Origin: CAYHVK01 sp964360255
Lineage (GTDB): Bacteria; Bdellovibrionota; Bdellovibrionia; Bdellovibrionales; UBA1609
NCBI GenBank assembly: GCA_964360255.1
Contig: CAYHVK010000022.1
Span: 1 to 45,815 of the forward strand
Direction of reading: 5' to 3'
DNA: 45,815 nt
A program made the translations under genes and the position numbers. The notes beneath the pieces were generated by a model. It worked only from the letters and a program-made list of their open reading frames with translations, did not search any database and was not told where the DNA came from. Each line of letters opens with the position of its first letter. The first letter of the stretch is position 1. Shown here piece after piece: positions 25,827 through 33,834 of the stretch.

Positions 25827-28800
25827 ATGCTTTCAATGAATAGAAATGCTTTTGTTTCAATGGCCATTTGCGCGTCGTTGGCCTTCAGCCATGCTGCCTC
25901 TGCAAAGAATCACCCCTATGATGCAAAATTTGAGAGACAGGTACGTGTATTGCTTTATGAAGGCCAGCAAATTTCTCTGGCAAAGGTGAACGCTTATTTA
26001 GCTAAGCTCAATCAAAAGCGTCTTGAGATTGTTGGCTTATCTGCTGATGGCAAGATGTCTAACAATAGTGTTTTAATTAGTAAGTATTCAAAAGATGGAC
26101 TCTCTAAAGCTGATTTAAAGAAGAAGCTTGAAGAGTCTGAACAAAACATGGCGTTTAACTATGCTATTAATGAAGTTCGCAAAATTAAGCCCGGCACTAG
26201 CTATCAAGATGTTTTAGATGCTTCATACAATGCTTTAGATATTGAAGCGGCCGTACGCATTGAAGGTCAGCACACTCTATTTGAATTGGTCTCAGGTATT
26301 TTGGATGCTGTTCTAAATAGCTGGAAGGTGAAGAAAGTTTCGCGTCCTTATGAAGAGGCGAGTAACCTTTTTGACCGACGAGCAGGAGCATTTTTATCAA
26401 CACAAGACATTGCTTTTCTGAAGCTGAGAAATACTGATCTTTCGCTTTATAGCCCGGCAACTAGTACTTTTTGGCAGGCTCAGGCAGACATCTCTACCGT
26501 TGATGTACGTAAGGCGGCTAGGGGTGAAACTTTAGACTTATATAAAGGTGTTCAGGTTGAATTCCCAGCAGATAACACTTTCTATATGGAAGAAGTAAAG
26601 CACTCGGATACAAAACCGAAAGTGGATGTTTACGTTAAGCGTGCCGATGGCAAGAAGGCGAAATTTAAACTTAAATTCGGTGGCGAAATTCACGCCGATC
26701 CGATCGCTTCAGCTTTAATGATGACATTAGGCTATCCGACCGATGTGAGTCGATATGCACGTAATATTAGACTTGTTATTGGGAAGCTAACAAATAAAGA
26801 CATTGATAAGCTTTTAACAAAGAAAGCGATTTCTAAAGAACAGGCTCAATCTCTTACGCTGAACCCTGGGTCACGTCATGAATTTCTAGTTTCTAGATTT
26901 AAACGCGACTGGGAAGTTTACTATCGCCCTGAGTACACACGAAATAAATATTTAGTTGAAAATGAAGTTTTAAATACGGGTACATTACCTGATGGCCAGA
27001 GTTATATCGTTTTCAAAGAAGGCCTTATTGAGGCGAAACCGCGCGAGATCGAACGCTTTGGCCCGTGGGCTTATAGCAATCACAGTTCTTTACGTGAGGT
27101 TCGTGCTTTAAGTTTAGTGCAAATATGGCTTGATAACACAGACACTCCTGATTTCGTGAACAATCGTCTACTTCTTAAGAAAAACGAATCTGGTTTTCAA
27201 AAATTCCATGTGATTTCTGATCCGGGTAAGTCATTAGGTTCTATTTTTGGCTCTATGCCTGAAGCTTACGGCTGGAGAGTTGTTTCTAAGAATTCTGACA
27301 ATGAAATTGCGCTTTCATATCTTTCGATTGCGAACGGTGTGAAAGGTAAAATCACTTATGCTGATGCAAGGTGGGCGATTCGACTTATTGCTGGTTTAAC
27401 AAGAGCACAAATTACAGCGGCTGTACAATTGGGAGGCTGGAGTCAGTGTATTGCTGATAACTATATAAATAAGGCTATTTCTCGCCGGAACGATCTAGTT
27501 CAAAATTTTGGTTTAGTTGGCGAGCGTCTTTCAAATGGCCAGATTATTCAATTGTTGCCAGTTGATATGTCAGTGCGTGAGTTGGGCTTTGATGGCTCTT
27601 GCAACAAGAAGAGGCTGGAGTCAGAGCATACAGCCAATTTTGATTTTAACTTTGGCTTTTTAGTGTCTCCACTTGTTGAGTCGACACGAAACATTATCTT
27701 AGACTCTGCTCGTGGAGCAATAAACAGTCTTGAGCGCGTCGTTATTAAGAGTGATCGGTTCACTACTGATTTAAAAGGTGTTGCAGAGATTATTATTGAT
27801 CCAAAACGTGAAATTGAAAAGAATATGGATCCAAAATCTGCGGAAGAGCAATACATAGTTAAAGAATATCTCAGAATTGGTTTCCGCTACGGGGTAGCTT
27901 TTGGTGCCTACGTTGATAATACATATACGATTGCATTTAGCTTAGCTTATCCAGTTCGTAGTCTTGAAGAGGCGCGTCTGAAAAAGGGTTTTGTTGTGAA
28001 CGCGCTTCTGCCGCGCGATATCTTAAAGAATGATCTCCCGGCTAGTTATGTATTGATGACTGAGCATTCTTTCGAGTATGGAGCGGGCATCAATTTTGAT
28101 CAGAAGGTAGCTCCATCGCCATTTAGTTTAAAAGCTGGCGCCGGAGAGGTGAGTTTACACCGTTCTATTCTTGAGCACCGTGATCCGAACAATATGCTAT
28201 TCTACCGTGAAAAATCAAAGTTTGACCGCAAATCTGTTGAAGCCTTTTTAGATATTAGTATTCTAAAAATTCCAATTTTCAGCGCGTTCAATGATACTGA
28301 TGGAGCTGCTGCTGGGCGTGGATTTATCTTAGGTCCAGAGCAAGTGAAGGCCCGTAAAGGAAAGCTTCTCAAGGCTATCGTTAATGCCGATTTTTCTGAC
28401 TTCTCAGACCTTGAGAAGAATTTTGATTTAAGAAACCGGTTTTCTTCTAAAACAAGAAACTGGAATCTTATTTTCATTAAGAGCAGCACTGAAAAGCGCT
28501 TAGACAACATTATTTTTGATCAGGCTGATCAATCAAAGTCTTATATTCAGTACCGCATCAGCCGCAGCCGCTCACGCGCACTTTTTAGCAATATCGAAAC
28601 ACGTAAAGTGAAGGTTGAGGTTTATACAAATCCTTCTGAAGCCAATAAGTTTCAGATCAATCTCTCGGTGATTGGTATGGATAAAAACACATTGGATAAA
28701 GAGCTCGATTTAGATTACTTGGGCTTTATCAATGGTCTTGCCGTTAAGAATGAGCCAGTCATTCCGTTCTCGCCAGCGCTAAAGTATACAACGAATGGTC

Positions 28801-29411
28801 GTTGGGGCGATATTATTATGAACTCGGATTCGTTTTACTACCCAGCTGCGGTTGAGCGTATTATAGCCCTGACACCGGTTCGATTCTGGAATGGCTTATC
28901 GGAATCTATGAAAATTTCTACCTCTCAGCTTGAAGTGTTGAAGACGAAGTACGAGCGCTTTAAACGTGCGGTTCAAGCCGCAAGTTCTGGACCGAGAAAA
29001 ACAGCTGTGAATAGCTTTGTGCTTTTAAAATCTGTCGGCCTCACTCGTCAAGATGCGGAAGTGATTGGAAAATCACATACATTTTTGAATGATTTGGCGC
29101 GCACAGTTTCAGAGAGAAGCTTAGACAAGAAAGTTAAAAAATTAGCTGAAGTTATGAGACACGCAGTCTTTTTAACTCCGCGTGGTTTTTATGACTCTCG
29201 TATTTTAGGTGCGCTTAACAGAATTGCGGGTGAAGAGAACTTCTACTCACTCAATACGGTTTCGACGCCGAAATTTACAGAAGTGAATTTAATTGAAGAA
29301 ACGCCGCTGCAGGGGCCAGTCGGCACAAAGCAACAGACGAACTTAGATTATTTGGTATTTACACCCATCACTCCGGCAGACTTGTACTTTATTTTTGAGA
29401 GTTGGTTTTAG
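25827..29411 (+). CDS. large exported protein with kinase-like motifs and outer-membrane-type C-terminus
   Basis: From the ATG at 25827 (GGAG five bases upstream) the 1194-residue protein has a signal peptide ending SAA/SAK near residue 27. Residues about 275-550 carry, in order: KFKLKFGGEIHADP (Lys283, Glu287), an NTDTPDFVNN motif (Asp436 to Asn446), VISDPGKSLG (Asp465) and a helical tail WAIRLIAGLTRAQI. This order recalls uncharacterised exported proteins of Acidobacteriota and Myxococcota that I remember, and resembles a protein-kinase-like fold (Lys, catalytic-loop Asp/Asn, DFG-like Asp). Residues about 650-1194 are strand-rich, and the chain ends DLYFIFESWF, an alternating pattern with terminal Phe as in outer-membrane barrels. 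Function is unproven. The next gene follows after six bases. Confidence 0.7.
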   Translation: MLSMNRNAFVSMAICASLAFSHAASAKNHPYDAKFERQVRVLLYEGQQISLAKVNAYLAKLNQKRLEIVGLSADGKMSNNSVLISKYSKDGLSKADLKKKLEESEQNMAFNYAINEVRKIKPGTSYQDVLDASYNALDIEAAVRIEGQHTLFELVSGILDAVLNSWKVKKVSRPYEEASNLFDRRAGAFLSTQDIAFLKLRNTDLSLYSPATSTFWQAQADISTVDVRKAARGETLDLYKGVQVEFPADNTFYMEEVKHSDTKPKVDVYVKRADGKKAKFKLKFGGEIHADPIASALMMTLGYPTDVSRYARNIRLVIGKLTNKDIDKLLTKKAISKEQAQSLTLNPGSRHEFLVSRFKRDWEVYYRPEYTRNKYLVENEVLNTGTLPDGQSYIVFKEGLIEAKPREIERFGPWAYSNHSSLREVRALSLVQIWLDNTDTPDFVNNRLLLKKNESGFQKFHVISDPGKSLGSIFGSMPEAYGWRVVSKNSDNEIALSYLSIANGVKGKITYADARWAIRLIAGLTRAQITAAVQLGGWSQCIADNYINKAISRRNDLVQNFGLVGERLSNGQIIQLLPVDMSVRELGFDGSCNKKRLESEHTANFDFNFGFLVSPLVESTRNIILDSARGAINSLERVVIKSDRFTTDLKGVAEIIIDPKREIEKNMDPKSAEEQYIVKEYLRIGFRYGVAFGAYVDNTYTIAFSLAYPVRSLEEARLKKGFVVNALLPRDILKNDLPASYVLMTEHSFEYGAGINFDQKVAPSPFSLKAGAGEVSLHRSILEHRDPNNMLFYREKSKFDRKSVEAFLDISILKIPIFSAFNDTDGAAAGRGFILGPEQVKARKGKLLKAIVNADFSDFSDLEKNFDLRNRFSSKTRNWNLIFIKSSTEKRLDNIIFDQADQSKSYIQYRISRSRSRALFSNIETRKVKVEVYTNPSEANKFQINLSVIGMDKNTLDKELDLDYLGFINGLAVKNEPVIPFSPALKYTTNGRWGDIIMNSDSFYYPAAVERIIALTPVRFWNGLSESMKISTSQLEVLKTKYERFKRAVQAASSGPRKTAVNSFVLLKSVGLTRQDAEVIGKSHTFLNDLARTVSERSLDKKVKKLAEVMRHAVFLTPRGFYDSRILGALNRIAGEENFYSLNTVSTPKFTEVNLIEETPLQGPVGTKQQTNLDYLVFTPITPADLYFIFESWF

Positions 29412-29417
29412 GAAGGT

Positions 29418-31538
29418 ATGAAACTTAAGTTTTTTAGAAGCTTAATTGCATTTATTTTAATCAGCTCTGCGAGTGCAGGGTATGCTGCTACGGCTCAGCC
29501 TGGCATTTGCACCGAAATCTTATCGGCGCAGCGCTCGTCACTGGATCGAATTTCTGGCCATGTTGAAATTTACCAGAACGACCAGGGTTATAATGCGGTT
29601 TTTAAATCTGGTTCTGGCGAAACTAATAAGATAGATGGTGGAGCGGGCGAGCAGCTCATTGAAGTTTTAAAGAGCCATGCCGATGAAAATTCTCCGACCG
29701 CCTTAAGAGTAGAAGAAAAAGCCATTATTAATCCATCGGATATTCAGCGCTTTTTAAAAGAGACACAAACGTCGTCAGCGCTGGCGGCTTACAACGGCAA
29801 CCAGGCTCTAAAGTGGGAGCAGCGCGACCAGCCGGCAGTAGGGCAGCAATTTGTGACGATCACTGAGTACGGTGGTCAAATTATCTATCACTTAAACGGC
29901 TCGCTAGTTTCTTTCGTCGCAAAAGCCCGTTACAGAAAATATTACGAGTTTCCGGTGGGACAACAACAACATCTGACGGCTTATAAGCCTGTGCTTGGTG
30001 ATCTCACGGCTTTAGAAATCAAAATGACAAGTATTGCGGGCCCGAGTACCAATGAGTTTTTGGCTGAGCCTGAAACCGTGTTTAAGCCACGTATTATGAT
30101 CACTAACGAAATTGCCGACGCCCTCAAAACCGTACGTGGTGATGATTTGAATATGCTTGAAAAACTGAGCGCCATTAAAGATCAGGTTTTGGCTTTAAAT
30201 AAACCAAATGCAAGACCATTGAACCGTATTGATCAAGTGGAAAGTCTTTTTAACGCTTTGGTGCTTTTATTAAAAGCTGACCCTTCATTTTTAGAGCCAT
30301 CTTTGACGATCAGCTATGAGCGTGAGTCTTATCGTTTAAATTCATCAAAAGGTGAATTTCAGTACACGGTCGACAGAAATGTGAAAATGTATGCGGCGGC
30401 TCCGAGTCTGCCCACGGCCCGTATGAAAGAGTACCTATTTCAAACGAAAACCTTCCAAAGCCGTCCAACGGAAGCTTTTGCGGAAATGAAAACTCCGATC
30501 AAGCTCAAGCAGACCCATGATCCGCTTTATGTTGGTCTCTATGACTCCCTAAATTTGAATCATTTACCTAACTACCCTCGTGGCAGTGGTAAGAAAAGTG
30601 TAGCAAAGTATCTTGAGCAAGCTATTGGTGATCAGAACATTGATCGCACTATTTTAGATCAAGGGGTTGAATTTTGGATGATCAAGAGTGTGAGCTCACT
30701 TGATACATATCCGAAGAAGAATGATCTGGTATCAAAACAAAAGATGATTATGGCCGTACCGTTTATAGCTAAGACAGGAGAAGAATTTAAATTACTTCTC
30801 ACTTATCAACCGGTGAAAAAAACCAACAGCTCTCATATCGCCGTGCTTTCGAAAGTTGAATTGATTGACCCTAATGGAGCCAAATTAAAAGTTGAGCCTG
30901 GCTTTGATGATTTTGTTAAAGCGGTGACAATAAGAAAAGATATAGCTTTGGTTGGTCTTGATATTGATAATACGGTTGTGCCGTTTCCGGTTCGATTGTC
31001 AGAAGAAGAGGTCGATGCTTACGATCAGTTTTTAGGAACGTTCTTCCGCAACGACACGAATATCGTTGGGCAAGTGAGGGACCTCAACCGATTCTCGCAA
31101 ATTAAAACAGCGGCCAGTCTTAAGCTTCAAATGACTAAACTCAAGATGGATAATGCTCTCAAGTGGATTGTAGACCGTTCTGGAAAGTTCGCTATGGGAG
31201 GATTGTTAACAATTGGTATTCTCACGGCTCGTGATTATTTTATGTTTAATCCAGTTCAGAATCCTTCTGTGCCTTCTACAGTTATTGAAAAGGTTGAGGC
31301 GGCCAACGCCGTTCCGGTGATTCAGGTGAATGGATTTAAAGATAAAGAAGGACAGGTTGTGCCACTTAAGGGTTACATGGACCCACAGCATAACTACTAC
31401 TTCTATTTTAGTGACGAAATGTCTAAGAAGTACGGAGCCCAGAAGACCATTCAGCTCTATGTCGCTAATGGAGAATCTGTTCACTTAAATGCTATTGGCA
31501 TTAAGGGTGGCAAGCTCATTTATTCTCTCAGTAAATAA
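29418..31538 (+). CDS. exported VTC/CYTH-like domain protein
   Basis: The 706-residue protein has a signal peptide (cleavage near GYAA, residue 24). Residues about 165-405 contain the VTC/CYTH triphosphate tunnel motifs in the correct order: RYRKYY (Arg171, Arg173), LEIK (Glu200, Lys202), FKPR (Lys223, Arg225), SYER (Arg302), YTVD (316-319), EMK (Glu356, Lys358) and VAKYL (Lys397). In yeast Vtc4 such residues line the tunnel that makes polyphosphate. Here the Arg expected just before the TVD strand appears to be Gln (315). The C-terminal 300 residues are unassigned, with a hydrophobic stretch near 595-610. It is six bases after the large gene, so the two are one operon. Activity outside the cytoplasm would need an exported triphosphate substrate, or a changed role. 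Confidence 0.7.
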   Translation: MKLKFFRSLIAFILISSASAGYAATAQPGICTEILSAQRSSLDRISGHVEIYQNDQGYNAVFKSGSGETNKIDGGAGEQLIEVLKSHADENSPTALRVEEKAIINPSDIQRFLKETQTSSALAAYNGNQALKWEQRDQPAVGQQFVTITEYGGQIIYHLNGSLVSFVAKARYRKYYEFPVGQQQHLTAYKPVLGDLTALEIKMTSIAGPSTNEFLAEPETVFKPRIMITNEIADALKTVRGDDLNMLEKLSAIKDQVLALNKPNARPLNRIDQVESLFNALVLLLKADPSFLEPSLTISYERESYRLNSSKGEFQYTVDRNVKMYAAAPSLPTARMKEYLFQTKTFQSRPTEAFAEMKTPIKLKQTHDPLYVGLYDSLNLNHLPNYPRGSGKKSVAKYLEQAIGDQNIDRTILDQGVEFWMIKSVSSLDTYPKKNDLVSKQKMIMAVPFIAKTGEEFKLLLTYQPVKKTNSSHIAVLSKVELIDPNGAKLKVEPGFDDFVKAVTIRKDIALVGLDIDNTVVPFPVRLSEEEVDAYDQFLGTFFRNDTNIVGQVRDLNRFSQIKTAASLKLQMTKLKMDNALKWIVDRSGKFAMGGLLTIGILTARDYFMFNPVQNPSVPSTVIEKVEAANAVPVIQVNGFKDKEGQVVPLKGYMDPQHNYYFYFSDEMSKKYGAQKTIQLYVANGESVHLNAIGIKGGKLIYSLSK

Positions 31539-31555
31539 TTATATATACTAATATA

Positions 31556-31578
31556 GCATAATAACTTTATTATTATGC
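31556..31578. repeat. AT-rich hairpin after the kinase-like/VTC-like operon
   Basis: GCATAATAA (31556-31564) pairs perfectly with TTATTATGC (31570-31578) around cttta. No T run follows. It may mark the end of the operon or act as an operator for the next gene. Confidence 0.4.
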
Positions 31579-31636
31579 GCTAACAGAATTCATTTCGGTT
31601 TGCTACAAGAGCTCAACTTAACCTAAGGATGAATTC

Positions 31637-32143
31637 ATGAAATATTTAATCTTACTTTTAGCCTGTCCATTCACAGCTCAGGCTTCACAACTCAACATCA
31701 GCTGCCAACTGAATAAAGCTGCATCTAAGTCAAAAATTGAACAAGAGCTGAAAAAACATCCGGAAGCACGCAATGCCCACAGTGATGACGGTGCCATTCT
31801 GATAGCAGATATAAACGCTTTTTCTTTAGTCTTAAAAGATAGCCGACTCGTGCACGGACAGTTTCAAGCGGAGGAATCAACATCATCACAAGTTATCGAG
31901 TTTGATAACAATGGTGTAAAAGGTGAATACGAAATCGATGCACTTTCGCCAGAGATTAAGGTCGAGCAGAAAAATCACATCGTTATTTTTAATACGACTC
32001 TTCAGGGCTGGGATTTTTACGAATATAAAGTAAAAATCAATACTGAGAATGGTACAGCAACTTTGTCTGGTTCATTCGACTACGATTGTGGTGGATCTGG
32101 CTCGACAGTATATGCTGTTTATGATTGTGCCATTTCACAATAA
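31637..32143 (+). CDS. small exported protein of unknown function
   Basis: This 168-residue protein has a signal peptide (MKYLILLLACPFTAQAS, cleaved near 16). The mature part is strand-rich with four Cys (NISCQL, DYDCGG, VYDCAI and Cys10 in the signal). The C-terminal half resembles a beta sandwich (HIVIFNTTLQGWDFYEYKVKI). A ribosome site AAGGATG lies upstream. No family is recognised; it lies after an AT-rich hairpin and is probably a separate unit. Confidence 0.7.
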   Translation: MKYLILLLACPFTAQASQLNISCQLNKAASKSKIEQELKKHPEARNAHSDDGAILIADINAFSLVLKDSRLVHGQFQAEESTSSQVIEFDNNGVKGEYEIDALSPEIKVEQKNHIVIFNTTLQGWDFYEYKVKINTENGTATLSGSFDYDCGGSGSTVYAVYDCAISQ

Positions 32144-32190
32144 TTAACCCATGTATTATCGGCATCTTAATGCGAGGTGCTGAGACCTCT

Positions 32191-32220
32191 TTGACAAATT
32201 AAAATGTGAACTCATATTAA
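32191..32220 (+). promoter_or_regulatory. sigma-70 promoter of the XRE regulator gene
   Basis: A perfect -35 TTGACA (32191-32196) and -10 TATTAA (32215-32220) are spaced by 18 bp. Transcription should start near 32227. Confidence 0.75.
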
Positions 32221-32226
32221 AATTAT

Positions 32227-32244
32227 GAAAGCAGTTCAGCTTTC
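32227..32244. promoter_or_regulatory. hairpin or operator at the expected transcript start
   Basis: GAAAGC and GCTTTC form a perfect 6-bp inverted repeat around agttca exactly where the transcript should begin. It can be a 5' stem-loop or a site for autoregulation by the XRE protein. Confidence 0.45.
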
Positions 32245-32263
32245 TAGATCGGGAGAAATTTTA

Positions 32264-32365
32264 ATGATCAAGCAGGAGGTTGCTGATGCTGTTAGAAAAT
32301 TTCTTAAAGTCGATCGGGAAAAATATCGTGAGACACCGGAAGGCGGCCGCACTCAACCAAGTTGA
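32264..32365 (+). CDS. possible 33-codon ORF overlapping the XRE gene start
   Basis: An ATG at 32264 has its own ribosome site (GGGAGA, seven bases upstream) and reads 33 codons to a TGA at 32363. It covers the start of the XRE gene in another frame. Its sense codons contain the Shine-Dalgarno sequence AGGAGGT used by the XRE gene. It may be a translated leader, or chance. Confidence 0.35.
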   Translation: MIKQEVADAVRKFLKVDREKYRETPEGGRTQPS

Positions 32366-32510
32366 AGTCGCATCGAAAGCTGGTTTTTCATATCGGTATT
32401 ATCAGAAAATAGAATCTGGAGGAGCCAATATGACATTGTCGACTCTCTATAGACTGGCACGATTTTTCGATGTTCATCCAGAAGATCTCATTCCGCGAAA
32501 ATTTGATTAA
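32286..32510 (+). CDS. XRE-family helix-turn-helix regulator
   Basis: This 74-residue protein is almost all HTH_3 domain: IGKNIVRHRKAAALNQVEVASKAG, then YRYYQKIESGGANMTLSTLYRLARFFDVHPEDLI. It binds DNA as a dimer, as small XRE/Cro-type repressors do. The ATG at 32286 follows AGGAGGT by five bases, which decides it over the in-frame TTG at 32280. It may regulate itself through the repeat at 32227 or the next gene through the palindrome at 32521. There are no phage genes nearby. Confidence 0.88.
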   Translation: MLLENFLKSIGKNIVRHRKAAALNQVEVASKAGFSYRYYQKIESGGANMTLSTLYRLARFFDVHPEDLIPRKFD

Positions 32511-32520
32511 CATTTTCGAA

Positions 32521-32548
32521 CCGATACGTCAGTAAAGTGACGTATCGG
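32521..32548. repeat. perfect 11-bp inverted repeat after the XRE gene
   Basis: CCGATACGTCA pairs perfectly with TGACGTATCGG around gtaaag. No T tract follows (tgtggctttg). It can be a terminator-like hairpin for the XRE gene or an operator for the CheY-like gene 49 bp downstream. Confidence 0.55.
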
Positions 32549-32596
32549 TGTGGCTTTGTTGACAAAAAAAATCCGTAGTTAAAAACTCAGTTTCAC

Positions 32597-32983
32597 ATGA
32601 ATCAAAAAACCAAAACTGTTCTTGTCGTAGAAGACAGCCCAAGCCTTAGATTGTTTTACAAACAAACACTCAAGTCGGCCGGGGCTGTGGTCCTAAGTTT
32701 TGAAGGAGCAGAAACAGCTCTCGAATATTTACAGAATTGTAAAACGCTTCCGGATCTCATACTTTTGGATCTAATTATGCCAGATATGACCGGTGAAGAG
32801 TTTTTATTTTATATTCGAGCGGATGCCATGCTAAAAGACATTGATGTTGTGGTTTGCTCGGGCAAAGAAGATTTAGAGGCTCACGCACAAAACATAGGTG
32901 CTGATGGTGTTTTGAAAAAGCCAGTTTCTGCACATAAATTAGTTCAACTCTTATATCGACATGGCTTAGCGGCCCGGAAATAG
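32597..32983 (+). CDS. single-domain CheY-like response regulator
   Basis: The 128-residue receiver has the acidic pair Glu12/Asp13 (VVEDSPS), phospho-acceptor Asp58 (LLDLIMPD), Ser89 in VVCSGK and Lys108 in LKKP. It has no output domain, so it should act by protein contact, like CheY or Spo0F. No Shine-Dalgarno sequence is visible before the ATG. There is no kinase gene adjacent, so its partner is encoded elsewhere. Its 3' end overlaps the convergent MBL hydrolase gene by 18 bp. Confidence 0.88.
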   Translation: MNQKTKTVLVVEDSPSLRLFYKQTLKSAGAVVLSFEGAETALEYLQNCKTLPDLILLDLIMPDMTGEEFLFYIRADAMLKDIDVVVCSGKEDLEAHAQNIGADGVLKKPVSAHKLVQLLYRHGLAARK

Positions 32984-33799
32984 AACCACCCGATCGCGGT
33001 GTTCTGCCGGTGTTCTTTGGGCCAAGAGCTGTTGAGCTTCGGTCATAGAATAACGAGAACTTGTGTGAATGATCACAATTTTTTCGCTTTCGATCTTATC
33101 TAAATGAGGAATAATTTCGTCAAAATGGGTGTGGCCCCATGTTCTCGCATGCTCCACCGACTTTGAGTCATCTAAATAGGTCGATTCAAGAATCAAGATT
33201 TTAGATTTTTTGGGCCATTCATTTTGCGTGAGAAACTCAATTTGCGTATCGCCAGTAAAACTGACTAAGCACTCTTCACTTTCAATGCTAGGGTCGATGC
33301 CTTGATGGCGTAGGCCGGCGATTTCACCGGGCTTTAGATTTTCATATTTTGGGTTTAATTTTTTAAATTTACGAAAAACAGAATAACCAAAAGAATCCAC
33401 GCGATGAACAGTTTTGAAGGGCCTTACAAAATGTTGATGATGAACCTCGAGCTCTTCGTCGCCCTCAATGCCATGGAATTCATAGGTATAGGTATGCTTC
33501 TCAATTTTCTGCCAAATTTTCATAATTTCTTCAAGGGGCTCAACCAGGCTTTTCGGCATGTAGAAGTGCGCGGGTGGGTGAGACAGCATCCCTTTTTGTG
33601 AAATAATATAGGGAATCCCAGCGGCGTGATCGAGATGACCGTGAGTGATTAAGAAATTCTTCATGGGGATGGCATAAGGAAGGCCTTGCGCCACATCAAA
33701 ACATAGTGAAAGCTCGGGCATAGCGATACTCGTGCGTACGCCAGAGAGAGATAAGCCTTGAAATTTTAAGCCCGCATGGGCCCATTGACCAATAAACAT
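32966..33799 (-). CDS. metallo-beta-lactamase-fold hydrolase, RNase Z-like
   Basis: The zinc motif THGHLDH (His53, His55, Asp57, His58) is followed by SFTGDTQ and by an ESTYLDD...HARTWGHTH segment and an HTSSRY motif close to the HxSSRY of tRNase Z-type enzymes. At 277 residues it fits the short RNase Z/ElaC-like group. It could process tRNA 3' ends or hydrolyse another phosphodiester or ester. I would not call it rnz firmly, since the exosite arm of RNase Z is not obvious. It is divergent from purT with 35 bp between starts. Confidence 0.82.
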   Translation of the reverse strand: MFIGQWAHAGLKFQGLSLSGVRTSIAMPELSLCFDVAQGLPYAIPMKNFLITHGHLDHAAGIPYIISQKGMLSHPPAHFYMPKSLVEPLEEIMKIWQKIEKHTYTYEFHGIEGDEELEVHHQHFVRPFKTVHRVDSFGYSVFRKFKKLNPKYENLKPGEIAGLRHQGIDPSIESEECLVSFTGDTQIEFLTQNEWPKKSKILILESTYLDDSKSVEHARTWGHTHFDEIIPHLDKIESEKIVIIHTSSRYSMTEAQQLLAQRTPAEHRDRVVLFPGR

Positions 33800-33834
33800 T
33801 GAGCCTAGGTTATCTTGTAAGTTACACTCGCGCC

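Noticed and set aside
30948..30975. HAD-like motif DIDNT in the VTC-like protein (about residue 515)
   Set aside because: No other HAD motifs (second Ser/Thr, Lys, acidic pair) follow at the right spacing, so it is probably chance.
32559..32587. TTGACA before the CheY-like gene as a -35 box
   Set aside because: No acceptable -10 box lies 16-18 bp downstream, and a start there would leave almost no leader.
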